Of a stretch of DNA of 64,000 bases, positions 26,035 to 35,565 are shown piece after piece (the stretch's first letter is position 1; each line of letters begins with the position of its first letter). The stretch is taken from contig NZ_CP039889.1 in assembly GCF_005221325.1 (NCBI RefSeq), positions 496,001 to 560,000 of the forward strand, written 5' to 3'. A model generated the notes under the pieces. The model was not told the origin of the DNA and did no database searches. It saw only the letters and a list, made by a program, of their open reading frames with translations. A program made the position numbers and the translations under genes. The DNA is from Agrobacterium tumefaciens. GTDB taxonomy: Bacteria > Pseudomonadota > Alphaproteobacteria > Rhizobiales > Rhizobiaceae.

Positions 26035-26529
26035 ATGGCGGCGATGTCGGATGTATTGCTGCTGGTGGGCAGGCTGAACTACGTGTGGACCAACACGGAA
26101 AGCCTGATGATCTATCTGATCGTCCATCTCCTGAAAGTGGAGAAGGAAGCGGCCATTGTCGTGTTCCTGACGCTCAATACCACGCGGGCGCGCATGGATT
26201 TGATCGAGCGCCTGGCGAAGCTTCCTTCCACCGATGCGAAGGACCGCAAGACCATCCTCTCCATCATGGCGCGGCTGAAGAAGGAAGCGAGGACGCGCAA
26301 CAAATATAATCACTGCATCTATTCCTTCGATGAAAAAGGCGATGTCGCCAGCACGCAACTGATGCGGCTGGTGGAGGATGACAGTCAGGTGCGTTACGGC
26401 AAGGTCGAGCGCATGGATGAGAAGGAAATCGAGCACCTCGAAAAGTCGATCGCCGATATCGTCGCGGTCAGCAAGGACATGTGGAGTTTCATCCACGCCA
26501 GCCCGCATGTTTCAGCAAATTATTTATAG
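26035..26529 (+). CDS. Conserved hypothetical protein, mostly helical
   Basis: A 164-residue soluble protein with no signal peptide and a GGGAGAAGC ribosome site. It is rich in charged helices (KVEKEAAIVVFLTLNTTRARMDLIERLAKL...KEIEHLEKSIADIVAVSKDM). I do not recognise a domain. It sits 83 bases after the HlyD gene on the same strand and before a RIME-like element, and could be a free-standing gene. Its codon use looks ordinary. Confidence 0.7.
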   Translation: MAAMSDVLLLVGRLNYVWTNTESLMIYLIVHLLKVEKEAAIVVFLTLNTTRARMDLIERLAKLPSTDAKDRKTILSIMARLKKEARTRNKYNHCIYSFDEKGDVASTQLMRLVEDDSQVRYGKVERMDEKEIEHLEKSIADIVAVSKDMWSFIHASPHVSANYL

Positions 26530-26555
26530 AGTTGACGGCTGGAAGTAGCTCTCTT

Positions 26556-26659
26556 CCGTCATTCCGGCCTTGTGCCGGAACACTGCCTGCGCGCGGGAGA
26601 AGTCTTTTCAGCCCAGGGACTTGGGCTGGCTGGATTCCGGCTCAAGGCCGGGATGACGG
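26556..26659. repeat. RIME-like intergenic palindromic element (copy 1)
   Basis: About 104 bases bounded by CCGTCATTCCGGCC and GGCCGGGATGACGG, inverted with one mismatch, with internal smaller hairpins (GGCCTTGTGCC; GCCCAGGGACTTGGGC). It resembles the mosaic palindromes scattered through rhizobial genomes and a second copy at 46841-46959. It overlaps the 3' end of the polymerase gene. Confidence 0.75.
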
Positions 26660-27918
26660 TGGGAGGAGGCGTCACGAACTCCAGATAATTGCATTCCACC
26701 CTGCACAGACCTCGCCGGCAGGCACAGTTTCCCGGCCGCGAAATAAAGCAGGAACGAGCCGATCTGGTAAGGGAAGATGATGTCGATCTCCACGAAGGAG
26801 CGGACAACGAACTGGGCGCAGATCGCGAACAGGATGACGCCCTGCGGATCGCTCTTTCGCATCAGCACCGAGCGCAAATGCCCGAGCAGCGTTCCGTAGA
26901 GCACCATGGCAAGCAGCAGCACGCCAACCATGCCGTTTTCCACCACCGTCTCGATATAGGTATTGTGGAAATGGAAGCCGCTGCGACCGGTAATGAAAAA
27001 ATCGTTCCACAGCCGTTCGGCATCGGCGAAACCCACCACCCAGAACCCCTGATAACCGACACCGAGAATGGGTGTCTGTTTTCCCGCCTCGATGCCCTGC
27101 TGCCAGAGATAGGTTCGCCCGGTCAGCGTCGAATCCTTGCCGAAAATGCCGAGAATGGCATCGAGCAGGCCGAATTGCAGGGAAGCGATGACCAGCAATG
27201 CACCGAGGCCGCCAAGCGCAAAGAACGTCATCTTGCGATTTGCCGGCGATAGCATGCCGATTGGAATGAAACCGATGATAAGGGCCACCACCGCCGCCGT
27301 GGTGATGGCGGATGTGGCCGATTGCGACGCGACGAGACTATAGGCCGATAACAGCCCGGTAACGCCGGCGATCGGCAGCCAGATGCCCCTCTGTTTCAGG
27401 ACCAGCACCGAGGAGGCAGCGAAGATGACGCCCAGAGAGGCGTAAAAGCCGAGCTGGTTCTTGGACGAAAAAGCACCGACGAAACTATAGGTACCGTCAA
27501 GCGCATCGAAGAGATAGATACCGAACAGCAGCGAATAGAGCAGAACAAGGGTGATGCCGATCAATGCGCCGCGTGTCAGCGTGCGGATGGAGATCACCCG
27601 CATGGCGATCAGCGCGCAGACGATATGCGTCATATATTGGATAGAGGCGCGCATGGTCACCGAGGCGGCTTCCGACCAGAAGCTGGACAGCACGGTCAAA
27701 ATGCCGAAACCGAATATCCAGAGATAACGCGGATAATTGCCGAGCACGCGCCGGTAATCCACCACGACAAGCGGCAGCCACAAGCCATAATAGGCCAGAA
27801 CCGAAACCATTCCGAAGCGCGACGAATAGGCGAAAACGAAGAATGACAGCGCGATGGCCGCCATTCCGTAAACCTCGTTGCATTCGGGATCGATCAGCGC
27901 CGATTTGGCGATCCGCAT
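26608..27918 (-). CDS. O-antigen ligase/polymerase-type membrane protein (Wzy/ExoQ-like)
   Basis: A 436-residue inner-membrane protein with about ten to twelve helices and a large periplasmic loop ending in GRSGFHFHNTYIETVVENG, the Wzy_C/O-antigen-ligase signature, preceded by TLTGRTYLWQQGIEAGKQTPILGVGYQGFW. Such proteins polymerise lipid-linked oligosaccharide repeats or ligate glycan chains at the periplasmic face. It lies seven bases after the Wza-like gene, with the ExoY-like gene further upstream. The last 17 or so residues (HRHPGLEPESSQPKSLG) are encoded by the RIME-like element, so the ancestral C-terminus was probably shorter. Confidence 0.88.
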   Translation of the reverse strand: MRIAKSALIDPECNEVYGMAAIALSFFVFAYSSRFGMVSVLAYYGLWLPLVVVDYRRVLGNYPRYLWIFGFGILTVLSSFWSEAASVTMRASIQYMTHIVCALIAMRVISIRTLTRGALIGITLVLLYSLLFGIYLFDALDGTYSFVGAFSSKNQLGFYASLGVIFAASSVLVLKQRGIWLPIAGVTGLLSAYSLVASQSATSAITTAAVVALIIGFIPIGMLSPANRKMTFFALGGLGALLVIASLQFGLLDAILGIFGKDSTLTGRTYLWQQGIEAGKQTPILGVGYQGFWVVGFADAERLWNDFFITGRSGFHFHNTYIETVVENGMVGVLLLAMVLYGTLLGHLRSVLMRKSDPQGVILFAICAQFVVRSFVEIDIIFPYQIGSFLLYFAAGKLCLPARSVQGGMQLSGVRDASSHRHPGLEPESSQPKSLG

Positions 27919-27925
27919 TGAAACC

Positions 27926-29182
27926 TCACTGCATCAGGATTTCAGACGAGACCTTGATGACATCGCCGGGCTGGAGAAGCGTGTTTTCATCCACCTTCTG
28001 CTCCTTCGGCTTGCCATTTTCCTCGCGCACCACGACATAGCCGATGGTGGCGGATTTGCCCGAGGGATCAAAACGGATCGCCTCGGCCGATTGCGCCAGC
28101 GCTTCCGACATCAGCTCGCGGCTTGTGGTCAGCTGCAGATTGAGCTTGTCGAGTTCCGCTTCCGTATCCTGCAATTCCTTGGAGCGCTGGGCCACCCAGT
28201 CGTTGCGCAGGTTGATCTCGTCCTGGGTCGCCTTGTTGATGTCCTGCTTGGCGCGCAGCGACTGCGTGTCGATATCGAGAAGGGTGGATTCCACCTCGGC
28301 CGCGCGCTCTTCTGCGGAAATACGCCGCTGCGACAGTGCCAACCCCTGCTCGTTCAACCGGTTGACGCGGTCGCGATCCTCATTGGCGAGCTGGAGCTGG
28401 CGGTTCTGCGTCTCCGATTTCTTCTTCAGCGATTCCACTTCGCTTTCCAGAAGCGCATGCAGGTCCGTCAGCGCCTTGAGCTGCAGGGTGTAACGATCGG
28501 TGCGCGATTTCATCAGCGCGCTTTCGCTGGCCAGAAGCGTATCGATCTCGGTGATCTTTTCCATTTCCGGAGTCTTGGTGATGGCTTGATCACCCTTGAC
28601 CTCGGCAATCAGCCGCGCCTGGCGGGCGAGCAGCCTTGCCCGCTGGTTGTCGTAGACGGCGGCGTCACCACGAGCATTGATGAAGTCGCGGGCAAAACGC
28701 TGCCCGGCGTCGGAACGGCGCAGACCACCGGCAAGGCTGACGGCCTTCAACACGGTGATATTGGGTGCATAGGGATATTCGCCCGGTGTCTGCACATCGC
28801 CGCTCAGGAAGATCGGCCGGAACTGGGCGATCTCGACGGAAGCTGAAGGCAGGTTGCGGAGGGCGAATTTGCTCTGAAGCTGCGCACCTATCTCATCGCT
28901 GACTTCGGAGGGCGTCTTGCCGGCAACATCGAGCTGGCCGATGAAGGGCAATGACAAGGTACCCGAGGGACCAACGGAATAATCGCCGTTGATGACATCC
29001 CAGTTGCGGATGCTGCCATCGGCCGGCTGCCACTCGGCAACGCGGATACGCAGCTTGTCTGCGGTACCAAGCTTATATTGGGCGCCTTCCGCCGCCATTG
29101 CGGATAAAGGCGCGGCAAAGGCAACGGAAGCGGCAAGGACGAGAGCCACAAACGGGCGGCGGGCGGCAAAAAGGCCGTTCAT
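27926..29182 (-). CDS. Polysaccharide export protein (Wza/ExoF-like) with coiled coil
   Basis: A 418-residue exported protein. The signal peptide covers about residues 1-31 (LSAMAAEG). A polysaccharide-export domain follows (YKLGTADKLRIRVAEW...GDYSVGPSGTLSLPFIGQL), then an SLBB-like segment (IFLSGDVQTPGEYPYAPN), a long charged coiled coil (about 185-360) and a C-terminal export-like strand (LLQPGDVIKV). ExoF-type proteins of rhizobial exopolysaccharide systems have this plan and carry polymer through the periplasm and outer membrane. The start at 29182 has GGGAG at good spacing. No lipobox Cys is seen, as in ExoF. Confidence 0.9.
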   Translation of the reverse strand: MNGLFAARRPFVALVLAASVAFAAPLSAMAAEGAQYKLGTADKLRIRVAEWQPADGSIRNWDVINGDYSVGPSGTLSLPFIGQLDVAGKTPSEVSDEIGAQLQSKFALRNLPSASVEIAQFRPIFLSGDVQTPGEYPYAPNITVLKAVSLAGGLRRSDAGQRFARDFINARGDAAVYDNQRARLLARQARLIAEVKGDQAITKTPEMEKITEIDTLLASESALMKSRTDRYTLQLKALTDLHALLESEVESLKKKSETQNRQLQLANEDRDRVNRLNEQGLALSQRRISAEERAAEVESTLLDIDTQSLRAKQDINKATQDEINLRNDWVAQRSKELQDTEAELDKLNLQLTTSRELMSEALAQSAEAIRFDPSGKSATIGYVVVREENGKPKEQKVDENTLLQPGDVIKVSSEILMQ

Positions 29183-29375
29183 CGGGAAACTCCCTGTTAG
29201 CGGATCGCCGCGCGGGCGATCAGGCCGTGGCGCAACCGGACATGGCCGGTCGCGCAGCGCCGCAAAAGCGGCCGGTATTGTTAGCACCAATAACGCACCC
29301 GAAAACCGGACTTGGGATCCCGGTCAGGGTGCGTGTCGAAACGAAGATCGATAAAGCCGAACTCAATATCGGTTT

Positions 29376-30056
29376 TCAGTAGCTTCCGCGTGACATGCAC
29401 ACGGCAGGAATGGTCTTGACGATGATGAACACATCCCGCCGCATCGACCAGTTCTGGACATATTGCGTGTCGAAAGCCACGCGGGTCTTGTAGGATACGT
29501 CATTGCGGCCGCTGATCTGCCACAGGCCGGTCAGGCCCGGACGGGTGCTGAGATAATAAGCGGCAGCGTTTTCATAATAGCTCAGCTCCTCGTCGACGAC
29601 GGGGCGCGGACCAACCACGCTCATTTCACCACGGATGATGTTGAGAAGCTGCGGCAACTCGTCGAGGGAGAGCTTGCGCAGCACGGCACCAACAGCGGTG
29701 ACGCGCGGATCGTTCTTGAGCTTGCGGGTCGCGCGCCATTCCTCGGCGGCTTCCGGATTGGCGGCAAGATATTGCCGCAACATCTCATCGCCGTTCATCG
29801 CCATCGTCCTGAATTTCAGGCAATGGAAATAGCGGCCATTATGTCCCACACGCCGGTGACCATAAAAGATCGGACCGGGATCGGAAAGTTTCACCAGTAC
29901 GGCAATCAACAGGAATATCGGGCTGAAGATGAGCAGCGCAAGCGCAGCCGATGTCATATCGAAGCTGCGTTTTGCGATGCCCCCGATAGGGAAACTGACA
30001 TCGAAATCTTCGGAGCTGCTGAATGTCTGTTCAGCCGATTGGGTCGCGGACTTCAT
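29376..30056 (-). CDS. Undecaprenyl-phosphate sugar phosphotransferase (ExoY-like)
   Basis: A 226-residue initiating transferase of the bacterial sugar transferase family. It has KRSFDMTSAALALL with one membrane helix (about 28-52), then GPIFYGHRRVG, FHCLKFRTM, LRKLSLDELPQLLNI, GEMSVVGPRP and RPGLTGLWQISGRN. It moves a hexose-1-phosphate (often galactose or glucose) from a UDP-sugar to undecaprenyl phosphate, the first step of exopolysaccharide assembly. I set the start at 30056, which has GGAG about nine bases upstream and gives the usual ExoY length. The longer open frame to 30260 is not convincing. It is separated from the export gene by 193 bases. Confidence 0.92.
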   Translation of the reverse strand: MKSATQSAEQTFSSSEDFDVSFPIGGIAKRSFDMTSAALALLIFSPIFLLIAVLVKLSDPGPIFYGHRRVGHNGRYFHCLKFRTMAMNGDEMLRQYLAANPEAAEEWRATRKLKNDPRVTAVGAVLRKLSLDELPQLLNIIRGEMSVVGPRPVVDEELSYYENAAAYYLSTRPGLTGLWQISGRNDVSYKTRVAFDTQYVQNWSMRRDVFIIVKTIPAVCMSRGSY

Positions 30057-30673
30057 AGAGAGAACTCCATTTATGTTTTGCGATTGGTCGGTGCCCGGAG
30101 GCGCGTCTTTCCGTCTAAAAGAGATAACAAGTCTGTGTTCGGAATTTGATGCTAATAGATTTTTTGTAAGGCACATTGCCCATAACCGTCTATGCGATTT
30201 CTTGCGCGAGCGGCCGATCAACCCCCGGGCAATATTAACGGTTGCATAAAAAAGCAACAAATGTGCCGATGGCCATGTGTTGAGAGCATGGGTATCGCCG
30301 CCTCATGTATTGGGTTTTGCACCGTCGACAGTCTTTTCTTATGTGTTTCTTATGACTTGCGGAGATGAGACAGGAACGCGAAGAAGAGCTATGTCCGTGA
30401 CAGACTATTAAAGTTTTTTGCATCGCAGCAAGATTGTGGCAATGCATATAAAATTTGACATATTGGCCGGGATTTTTTTGCCGGCCATTGCCGCTGCGCC
30501 AATAAAAAGCGATGGAAAAATCGCAACAGAGGCGCAAAGACGGCAAAAGAGTGGCAAGGAACCGCATCTTGTCATAGCAGCCACGCAAAAATGCCGTAGC
30601 TGGCGAGCGTTTTTCTTGGCCTGGCGGGATTTTGCCGTCTCCGGAGCGTCACAACGCACCAAATCCGGTGGAA
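30057..30673. other. Intergenic region with long-spaced inverted repeat
   Basis: 617 bases without a gene I can support. The best frame (30235-30588, minus) is Cys-rich, has no ribosome site and no family resemblance. The exoY-like promoter must be here on the minus strand. An 11-bp inverted repeat, AGACGGCAAAA (30538-30548) and TTTTGCCGTCT (30630-30640), brackets about 81 bases. Confidence 0.5.
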
Positions 30674-31222
30674 TCAGAAGGTTGGTGGCGTGCAGGCGCT
30701 GATCACCTCGCAGGGCACGGGACCGACGCAGCGGAAGCGGTGCGGCCTGCGACTTTCGAAATAATAAGCATCGCCCGGACCCAGCACCCGCCTTTCCTCC
30801 TCAACCGTCACTTCCAGCCGCCCTGAGAGGATAATGCCGCCCTCTTCGCCATCGTGAACCAGCGGAACCTTGCCGGTGTCGGCGCCCGGCTGGTAACATT
30901 CCTTCAGTATTTGCAGGCTACGGCCGAAAACATTCTCACCCACCTGCCGGAAGGAGATAGGCCCCTTGCCGATCTCAACGAGTTCATCCGCCCGGTAAAA
31001 GGCCTTACGGCTGGTCTCCGGCTCGAAAGCGAAAAACTCGGCAAGACCGATCGGTATGCCGTCGAGAATACGTTTCAGCGCGCCGACGGATGGGTTGGAG
31101 GTATTGCTCTCGATCAGCGAAATCGTCGAATTGGTAACACCGGCGCGTCTCGCCAGTTCGCGCTGGGAAATATTGTGGCGCAGCCGCAAATGCCGCAAAC
31201 GCCCGCCTATATCCACCGACAT
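30674..31222 (-). CDS. XRE-family regulator with C-terminal cupin domain
   Basis: A 182-residue regulator. The N-terminal XRE HTH (about residues 7-60) reads LRHLRLRHNISQRELARRAGVTNSTISLIES. The C-terminal small cupin (about 105-178) contains HDGEEGGIILSGRLEVTV and LGPGDAYYFESRRPHRF. Proteins of this plan (PuuR-like) often control amine, amino-acid or polyamine catabolism and sense a small ligand in the cupin. It is divergent from the omega-aminotransferase gene with 146 bases between, which makes that gene its likely target (inference). Confidence 0.9.
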   Translation of the reverse strand: MSVDIGGRLRHLRLRHNISQRELARRAGVTNSTISLIESNTSNPSVGALKRILDGIPIGLAEFFAFEPETSRKAFYRADELVEIGKGPISFRQVGENVFGRSLQILKECYQPGADTGKVPLVHDGEEGGIILSGRLEVTVEEERRVLGPGDAYYFESRRPHRFRCVGPVPCEVISACTPPTF

Positions 31223-31368
31223 GCATGAGCCCCCGTTGCTCTTGTTCGAAATATCGAAAATATGCCTTCACGCCTACAGCATTTTCAATAGCTTGGCCAC
31301 AGGGAGAAAAGGGCTTGTTCAGTCGCTAAAATAGCTTTCAATCGGCGGCAACGAACAGGAGAACCACT

Positions 31369-32703
31369 ATGGACAACCCCAGCCGATCCAATTCCACCTC
31401 ACTCGACAGCTACTGGATGCCCTTTACCGCCAACCGGCAGTTCAAGGCCAATCCCCGCCTGCTGACGAGTGCCGAGGGCATGTATTACACCAGCAATGAT
31501 GGCCGCCAGGTTCTCGACGGCACGGCAGGCCTGTGGTGCGTCAATGCCGGCCACGGGCGCCAGCAGATCGCCTCCGCCGTAAAGCACCAGCTCTCGACCA
31601 TGGATTACGCGCCCTCCTTCCAGATGGGCCATCCCGTTGCGTTTGAATTCGCCGAACGGCTGGCGGAAATCGCACCGGGACCGGAAGGCGGCAAGCTCGA
31701 CCGCGTGTTCTACACCGGCTCCGGTTCGGAATCGGTCGATACGGCGCTGAAGATCGCCATCGCCTATCAGCGCGCCATCGGCCAGGGCACTCGCAGCCGC
31801 CTCATCGGTCGCGAGCGCGGTTATCACGGCGTCGGTTTCGGCGGCATCTCCGTCGGCGGCCTCGTCAACAACCGTCGCGTTTTCCCGCAGATCCCCGCCG
31901 ATCACCTGCGCCACACGCATGATCTTTCGAAAAACAGCTTCGTGAAGGGTCAGCCGGAACACGGCGCGGAGCTTGCCGACGATCTGGAGCGGCTGGTCGC
32001 CCTGCATGGCGCGGAAACCATCGCCGCCTGCATCGTGGAGCCCGTGGCCGGCTCGACCGGCGTGCTGGTGCCACCGAAGGGATACTTGGAGCGCCTGCGT
32101 GCGATCTGTGACAAGCATGGCATCCTGTTGATCTTCGATGAGGTCATCACCGGTTTCGGCCGCATGGGCTCATCCTTCGCCAGCAACTATTTCGGTGTTA
32201 CGCCTGACATCGTCACCGCGGCCAAGGGCCTGACCAATGGCGCTATCCCCATGGGCGCCGTCTTCACCAGCCGCAAGGTACATGATGCGCTGATGCACGG
32301 CCCGGAAAACCAGATCGAGCTGTTCCACGGCTACACCTATTCCGGTCATCCGGTCGCCTGTGCCGCCGGCATTGCGACCCTTGATATCTATCGCGATGAG
32401 GGTCTCTTCACCCGCGCGGCCGAATTGCAGGATGTCTGGCATGACGCCATTCATTCACTCAAAGGCGCGGCGAATGTCATCGACATCCGCACCATCGGCT
32501 TCATCGCCGGCATTGAATTGCAGTCGCGCGAAGGTGCTGTCGGCGCACGCGCCTACGATGTCTTTGTGGATTGCTTCGAGCGCGGCCTGCTCATCCGCGT
32601 CACCGGCGACATCATCGCCCTTTCACCGCCGCTGATCGCCGAAAAATCCCATTTCGACGATATTGTTTCCATCCTTGGCGAGGCACTCAAGCGCGCACAA
32701 TAA
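31369..32703 (+). CDS. Omega-amino acid:pyruvate aminotransferase (class III, PLP)
   Basis: A 444-residue class III aminotransferase. DSYWMPFTANRQFK at the N-terminus, FYTGSGSESVDTALKIA, RGYHGVGFGG, EPVAGSTGVLVPP, IFDEVITGFGRMG and TAAKGLTNGA, whose Lys is the PLP Schiff-base site, are typical of beta-alanine/omega-amino acid:pyruvate transaminases. It transfers the amino group of beta-alanine or another terminal amine to pyruvate in the cytoplasm. The start has AGGAGAACCACT upstream. It is followed by a strong terminator, so it is monocistronic, and is divergent from the XRE-cupin regulator. Confidence 0.92.
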   Translation: MDNPSRSNSTSLDSYWMPFTANRQFKANPRLLTSAEGMYYTSNDGRQVLDGTAGLWCVNAGHGRQQIASAVKHQLSTMDYAPSFQMGHPVAFEFAERLAEIAPGPEGGKLDRVFYTGSGSESVDTALKIAIAYQRAIGQGTRSRLIGRERGYHGVGFGGISVGGLVNNRRVFPQIPADHLRHTHDLSKNSFVKGQPEHGAELADDLERLVALHGAETIAACIVEPVAGSTGVLVPPKGYLERLRAICDKHGILLIFDEVITGFGRMGSSFASNYFGVTPDIVTAAKGLTNGAIPMGAVFTSRKVHDALMHGPENQIELFHGYTYSGHPVACAAGIATLDIYRDEGLFTRAAELQDVWHDAIHSLKGAANVIDIRTIGFIAGIELQSREGAVGARAYDVFVDCFERGLLIRVTGDIIALSPPLIAEKSHFDDIVSILGEALKRAQ

Positions 32704-32725
32704 AGAGTGTAAATCTCTAATAGGG

Positions 32726-32758
32726 AAAAGGCTGCAATACAAATTGCAGCCTTTTTTT
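32726..32758 (+). terminator. Rho-independent terminator after the aminotransferase gene
   Basis: AAAAGGCTGCAA (32726-32737) pairs with TTGCAGCCTTTT (32744-32755) around a 6-base loop and is followed by further T residues. It starts 23 bases after the stop codon and is a textbook terminator. Confidence 0.92.
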
Positions 32759-32847
32759 GCTTTTATCAATTTTGAGGGAAAATATATCATTTTTTAAGCA
32801 TGTTCCATTATGTTCCTGAAGTATAACAATAGCGCGGGAACGCTCCG

Positions 32848-34668
32848 ATGGCATCGATTCAAAAAAAGATAATATTGGCAAGCATTGCAATCTTTTCCAT
32901 CACCGGCAGCGCCGCCAGCGTCGGCATATGGGCGACAGAGAAGCTCAATCGTAACAGTGAATATGTGGCGCTTTCGGCCAATGTGCTTCGCAACCACATG
33001 CAGGCGGATATGATGCATGACGCGCTGCGGTCCGACGTGCTTGCTGCCATTCTTTCCGCCGACACCAGAATAGGTCTCGACCTCAAGGCCGTTAAAGCCG
33101 ACCTTGCCGAACACGAGGCCAGTTTCCGCGAGATGATCGAGGCAAACAAGTCACTGTCGGCCGGCACCAATGTCAGAGCCGTCGTAGATGGCGTCGAAAA
33201 ACCGCTTTTCACCTATATGGATGCTGCCAATGCGGTGATCGGCCTTGCCGGCTCAAGCCCGGAAGAGGCCATCAAGCTGATGCCGGAATTCATGCGGCAA
33301 TTCTCCGCGCTCGAAAATGCGATGGAAGCCGCAGGCGACCAGATTCAGGCGCTCTCCGACGCGGCATCGGCCGAAAGCGAAAAGACCAAGGCGGCGATTA
33401 ATCTCATCCTGAAGGGACTTCTGGTTCTCGCAGCGCTTTTCTCTGCCGGGCTTTTCCTTCTCACCCGCAAATCGATCATCCGCCCCATCCTGCAATTGTC
33501 GAAGAATATGGAGTCCCTGGCGGGCGGTGACACATCACAGCCGCCGTCCGGCATCGATCGCAAGGACGAGATCGGCTCCATGTCCGGCGCAGTCGAGATT
33601 TTCCGGCAGGCGGCCATCGCCAACCGGGTGCTCGAGGAACAGGCGGCAATGGCACGCCGGCAGGCGGAAGCCGATCAGGAGGCGACCCGCCGTCAGGCCG
33701 AAGAGGACGCTTCGGAAAGACTGCGCATCGCAACTTCCGGTCTCGCAGCGGGTCTCAAGCGGCTCGCCTCCGGCGATCTGGCCTTCCAGCTTAATGAGGC
33801 CTTCGCTCCGCAATTTGAGGCCCTGCGTCACGATTTCAACAGCTCGGTCCGGCAACTGGCCGAGACCCTCTTCGCCATTTCCGACGGCATAGGCACGATC
33901 GACGGCAGCAGCCGGGAGATCGCCGCCGGCGCCGGCGACCTTTCCCGCCGCACGGAAAATCAGGCCGCTTCCCTCGAAGAGACGGCGGCCGCACTCGATG
34001 AAATCACCGTCAATGTGTCGAACGCCAACAAGCGCGCCGCCGAAGCGCGGCTTGCCGCGACCGATGCCAACCAGAGCGCACTGCAATCGGCCGAGGTGGT
34101 AGCGCATGCCGAAGAGGCGATGCGCCGCATCGAGGCCTCGTCACGGCAGATCACCGGCATTATCGGCGCGATCGACGAGATCGCTTTTCAGACCAATCTC
34201 CTGGCGCTGAATGCCGGGGTGGAGGCCGCCCGCGCCGGCGAAGCCGGCAAGGGCTTCGCCGTGGTGGCGCAGGAGGTGCGCGATCTCGCCCAGCGCGCGG
34301 CAAAGGCCGCAAGCGAAATCCGCGATCATATCCGGCAATCATCCGCGGAGGTGGAAAGCGGCGTGAAGCTGGTTCTTGAGACCGGCACGGCGCTGAAGGA
34401 TATAGGCGAACGCATCGCCGGCATCGACCGCCATATGAATGCCATCGCCACATCGTCCGCCGAGCAATCGACCGGTCTTGCCGAAGTCAACGCGGCGGTG
34501 AACGCCATGGATCAGGCAACCCAGCAAAATGCGGCCATGGTGGAACAATCCACCGCCGCCTCCGCGACACTCGCCGCCGAAACGGCGAGGTTGCGCGCGC
34601 TCGTATCGCGTTTCCATCTGGATATGGAAATTGCCGGCGGCGGGGAAGAGGCACGCCGGGTTGCATGA
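32848..34668 (+). CDS. Methyl-accepting chemotaxis protein
   Basis: A 606-residue chemoreceptor. Two membrane helices (about 8-28 and 190-210) bracket a helical periplasmic sensor of about 160 residues with no obvious ligand motif. A HAMP domain ([17 protein letters not shown]) follows, then a long coiled coil with a second HAMP-like stretch (about 300-350) and the conserved signalling hairpin tip [20 protein letters not shown] with [16 protein letters not shown]. It relays ligand binding to CheA. No CheR-tethering pentapeptide is seen at the C-terminus. It is monocistronic, with a terminator 32 bases downstream. Confidence 0.95.
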   Translation: MASIQKKIILASIAIFSITGSAASVGIWATEKLNRNSEYVALSANVLRNHMQADMMHDALRSDVLAAILSADTRIGLDLKAVKADLAEHEASFREMIEANKSLSAGTNVRAVVDGVEKPLFTYMDAANAVIGLAGSSPEEAIKLMPEFMRQFSALENAMEAAGDQIQALSDAASAESEKTKAAINLILKGLLVLAALFSAGLFLLTRKSIIRPILQLSKNMESLAGGDTSQPPSGIDRKDEIGSMSGAVEIFRQAAIANRVLEEQAAMARRQAEADQEATRRQAEEDASERLRIATSGLAAGLKRLASGDLAFQLNEAFAPQFEALRHDFNSSVRQLAETLFAISDGIGTIDGSSREIAAGAGDLSRRTENQAASLEETAAALDEITVNVSNANKRAAEARLAATDANQSALQSAEVVAHAEEAMRRIEASSRQITGIIGAIDEIAFQTNLLALNAGVEAARAGEAGKGFAVVAQEVRDLAQRAAKAASEIRDHIRQSSAEVESGVKLVLETGTALKDIGERIAGIDRHMNAIATSSAEQSTGLAEVNAAVNAMDQATQQNAAMVEQSTAASATLAAETARLRALVSRFHLDMEIAGGGEEARRVA

Positions 34669-34699
34669 AGCGATTGTGAAACGAGGGAATTTCTACCAG

Positions 34700-34728
34700 A
34701 AAAATGCCGGCCTCAAGCCGGCATTTTT
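34700..34728. terminator. Rho-independent terminator, probably bidirectional
   Basis: AAAAATGCCGGC (34700-34711) pairs with GCCGGCATTTTT (34717-34728). T-runs exist on both strands, so it can serve the chemoreceptor gene (plus) and the L,D-transpeptidase gene that ends at 34764 on the minus strand. Confidence 0.9.
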
Positions 34729-34763
34729 CAATTCGTCTGCGCCTTGAAGCGGACCTGTTGTTG

Positions 34764-35546
34764 TCAATAGGCCTGTGCCGGTTGCGACAGGCCGTCGCCG
34801 ATCACGCCATTGCCATATTGCGCCACCGGAACGCCCGCCTGCCCGATCGGCACGCCCTGTTGTGCCGGGCCGAGCGCCGTCACCACGATTGGCGTGCCGT
34901 CCGGCACGCGGCTATAGAGATCGACGATATCCTGGTTCAGCAGGCGCACGCAGCCTGACGATACCGACTTGCCGATGGTCCACCATTCCGGCGAGCCGTG
35001 CAGACGGTAGATCGTGTCCTTACCGTCCTTGAAGATATAGAGCGCACGCGCGCCTAGCGGGTTCTTGAGGCCCGGCTCCATGCCGCCATTGCGGCCGCTA
35101 TAGGGTTCCAGTTCCGGCTGGCGGGCGATCATCTCGTCGGGCGGCGTCCAGCGCGGCCATTGCCGCTTGTACTGGATCACACCGCGCCCGGCCCATTCGA
35201 AACCGGCACGGCCGAGGCCGACACCATAACGCATGGCCTGACCATCTTCATAGGTGAGATAGAGGAAATGATTGGCGGTATCGACCACGATGACGCCGGG
35301 ACGCTCGCCGGTCGGGTTCGCCACCATCTGCCGCAGGAACTGGCGCGGAATGCGCTTATAGGGAATCTCCGGCAGCGGAAACTGCTCGTCCGGCTTGGGG
35401 CCGTACATCAGCGCATACATCGGATCCTCGGCAGGTGCGGCAGGCTTCGTGGCCTCACGCGCCGTGGTGTTGCAGCCTGCAAGGCCGGCAAGCGCCAAAC
35501 CGCCTGCTCCAAGCAGGAAACCCCGCCGGGTCGTCGTCTCGTTCAA
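34764..35546 (-). CDS. L,D-transpeptidase (YkuD), Tat-type lipoprotein
   Basis: A 260-residue peptidoglycan enzyme. The N-terminus has a twin-arginine motif TTRRGFLLGAGG followed by the lipobox LAGC (Cys25). The YkuD domain (about 80-225) shows VVDTANHFLYLTYEDG, GVGLGRAGFEWAG, LHGSPEWWTIG and the catalytic SSGCVRLL. Such enzymes make 3-3 crosslinks in peptidoglycan or attach proteins to it, and are numerous in polar-growing Rhizobiales. A Pro/Gly/Gln-rich tail of about 30 residues ends the protein. It is followed, 19 bases upstream on the same strand, by a second, different L,D-transpeptidase gene. Confidence 0.93.
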   Translation of the reverse strand: MNETTTRRGFLLGAGGLALAGLAGCNTTAREATKPAAPAEDPMYALMYGPKPDEQFPLPEIPYKRIPRQFLRQMVANPTGERPGVIVVDTANHFLYLTYEDGQAMRYGVGLGRAGFEWAGRGVIQYKRQWPRWTPPDEMIARQPELEPYSGRNGGMEPGLKNPLGARALYIFKDGKDTIYRLHGSPEWWTIGKSVSSGCVRLLNQDIVDLYSRVPDGTPIVVTALGPAQQGVPIGQAGVPVAQYGNGVIGDGLSQPAQAY

Positions 35547-35565
35547 TTGAAAAACCTCATTTACA

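Noticed and set aside
30235..30588. 117-residue minus-strand frame in the region upstream of the exoY-like gene
   Set aside because: Cys/Arg-rich, no ribosome site, no family similarity, in AT-rich non-coding sequence.
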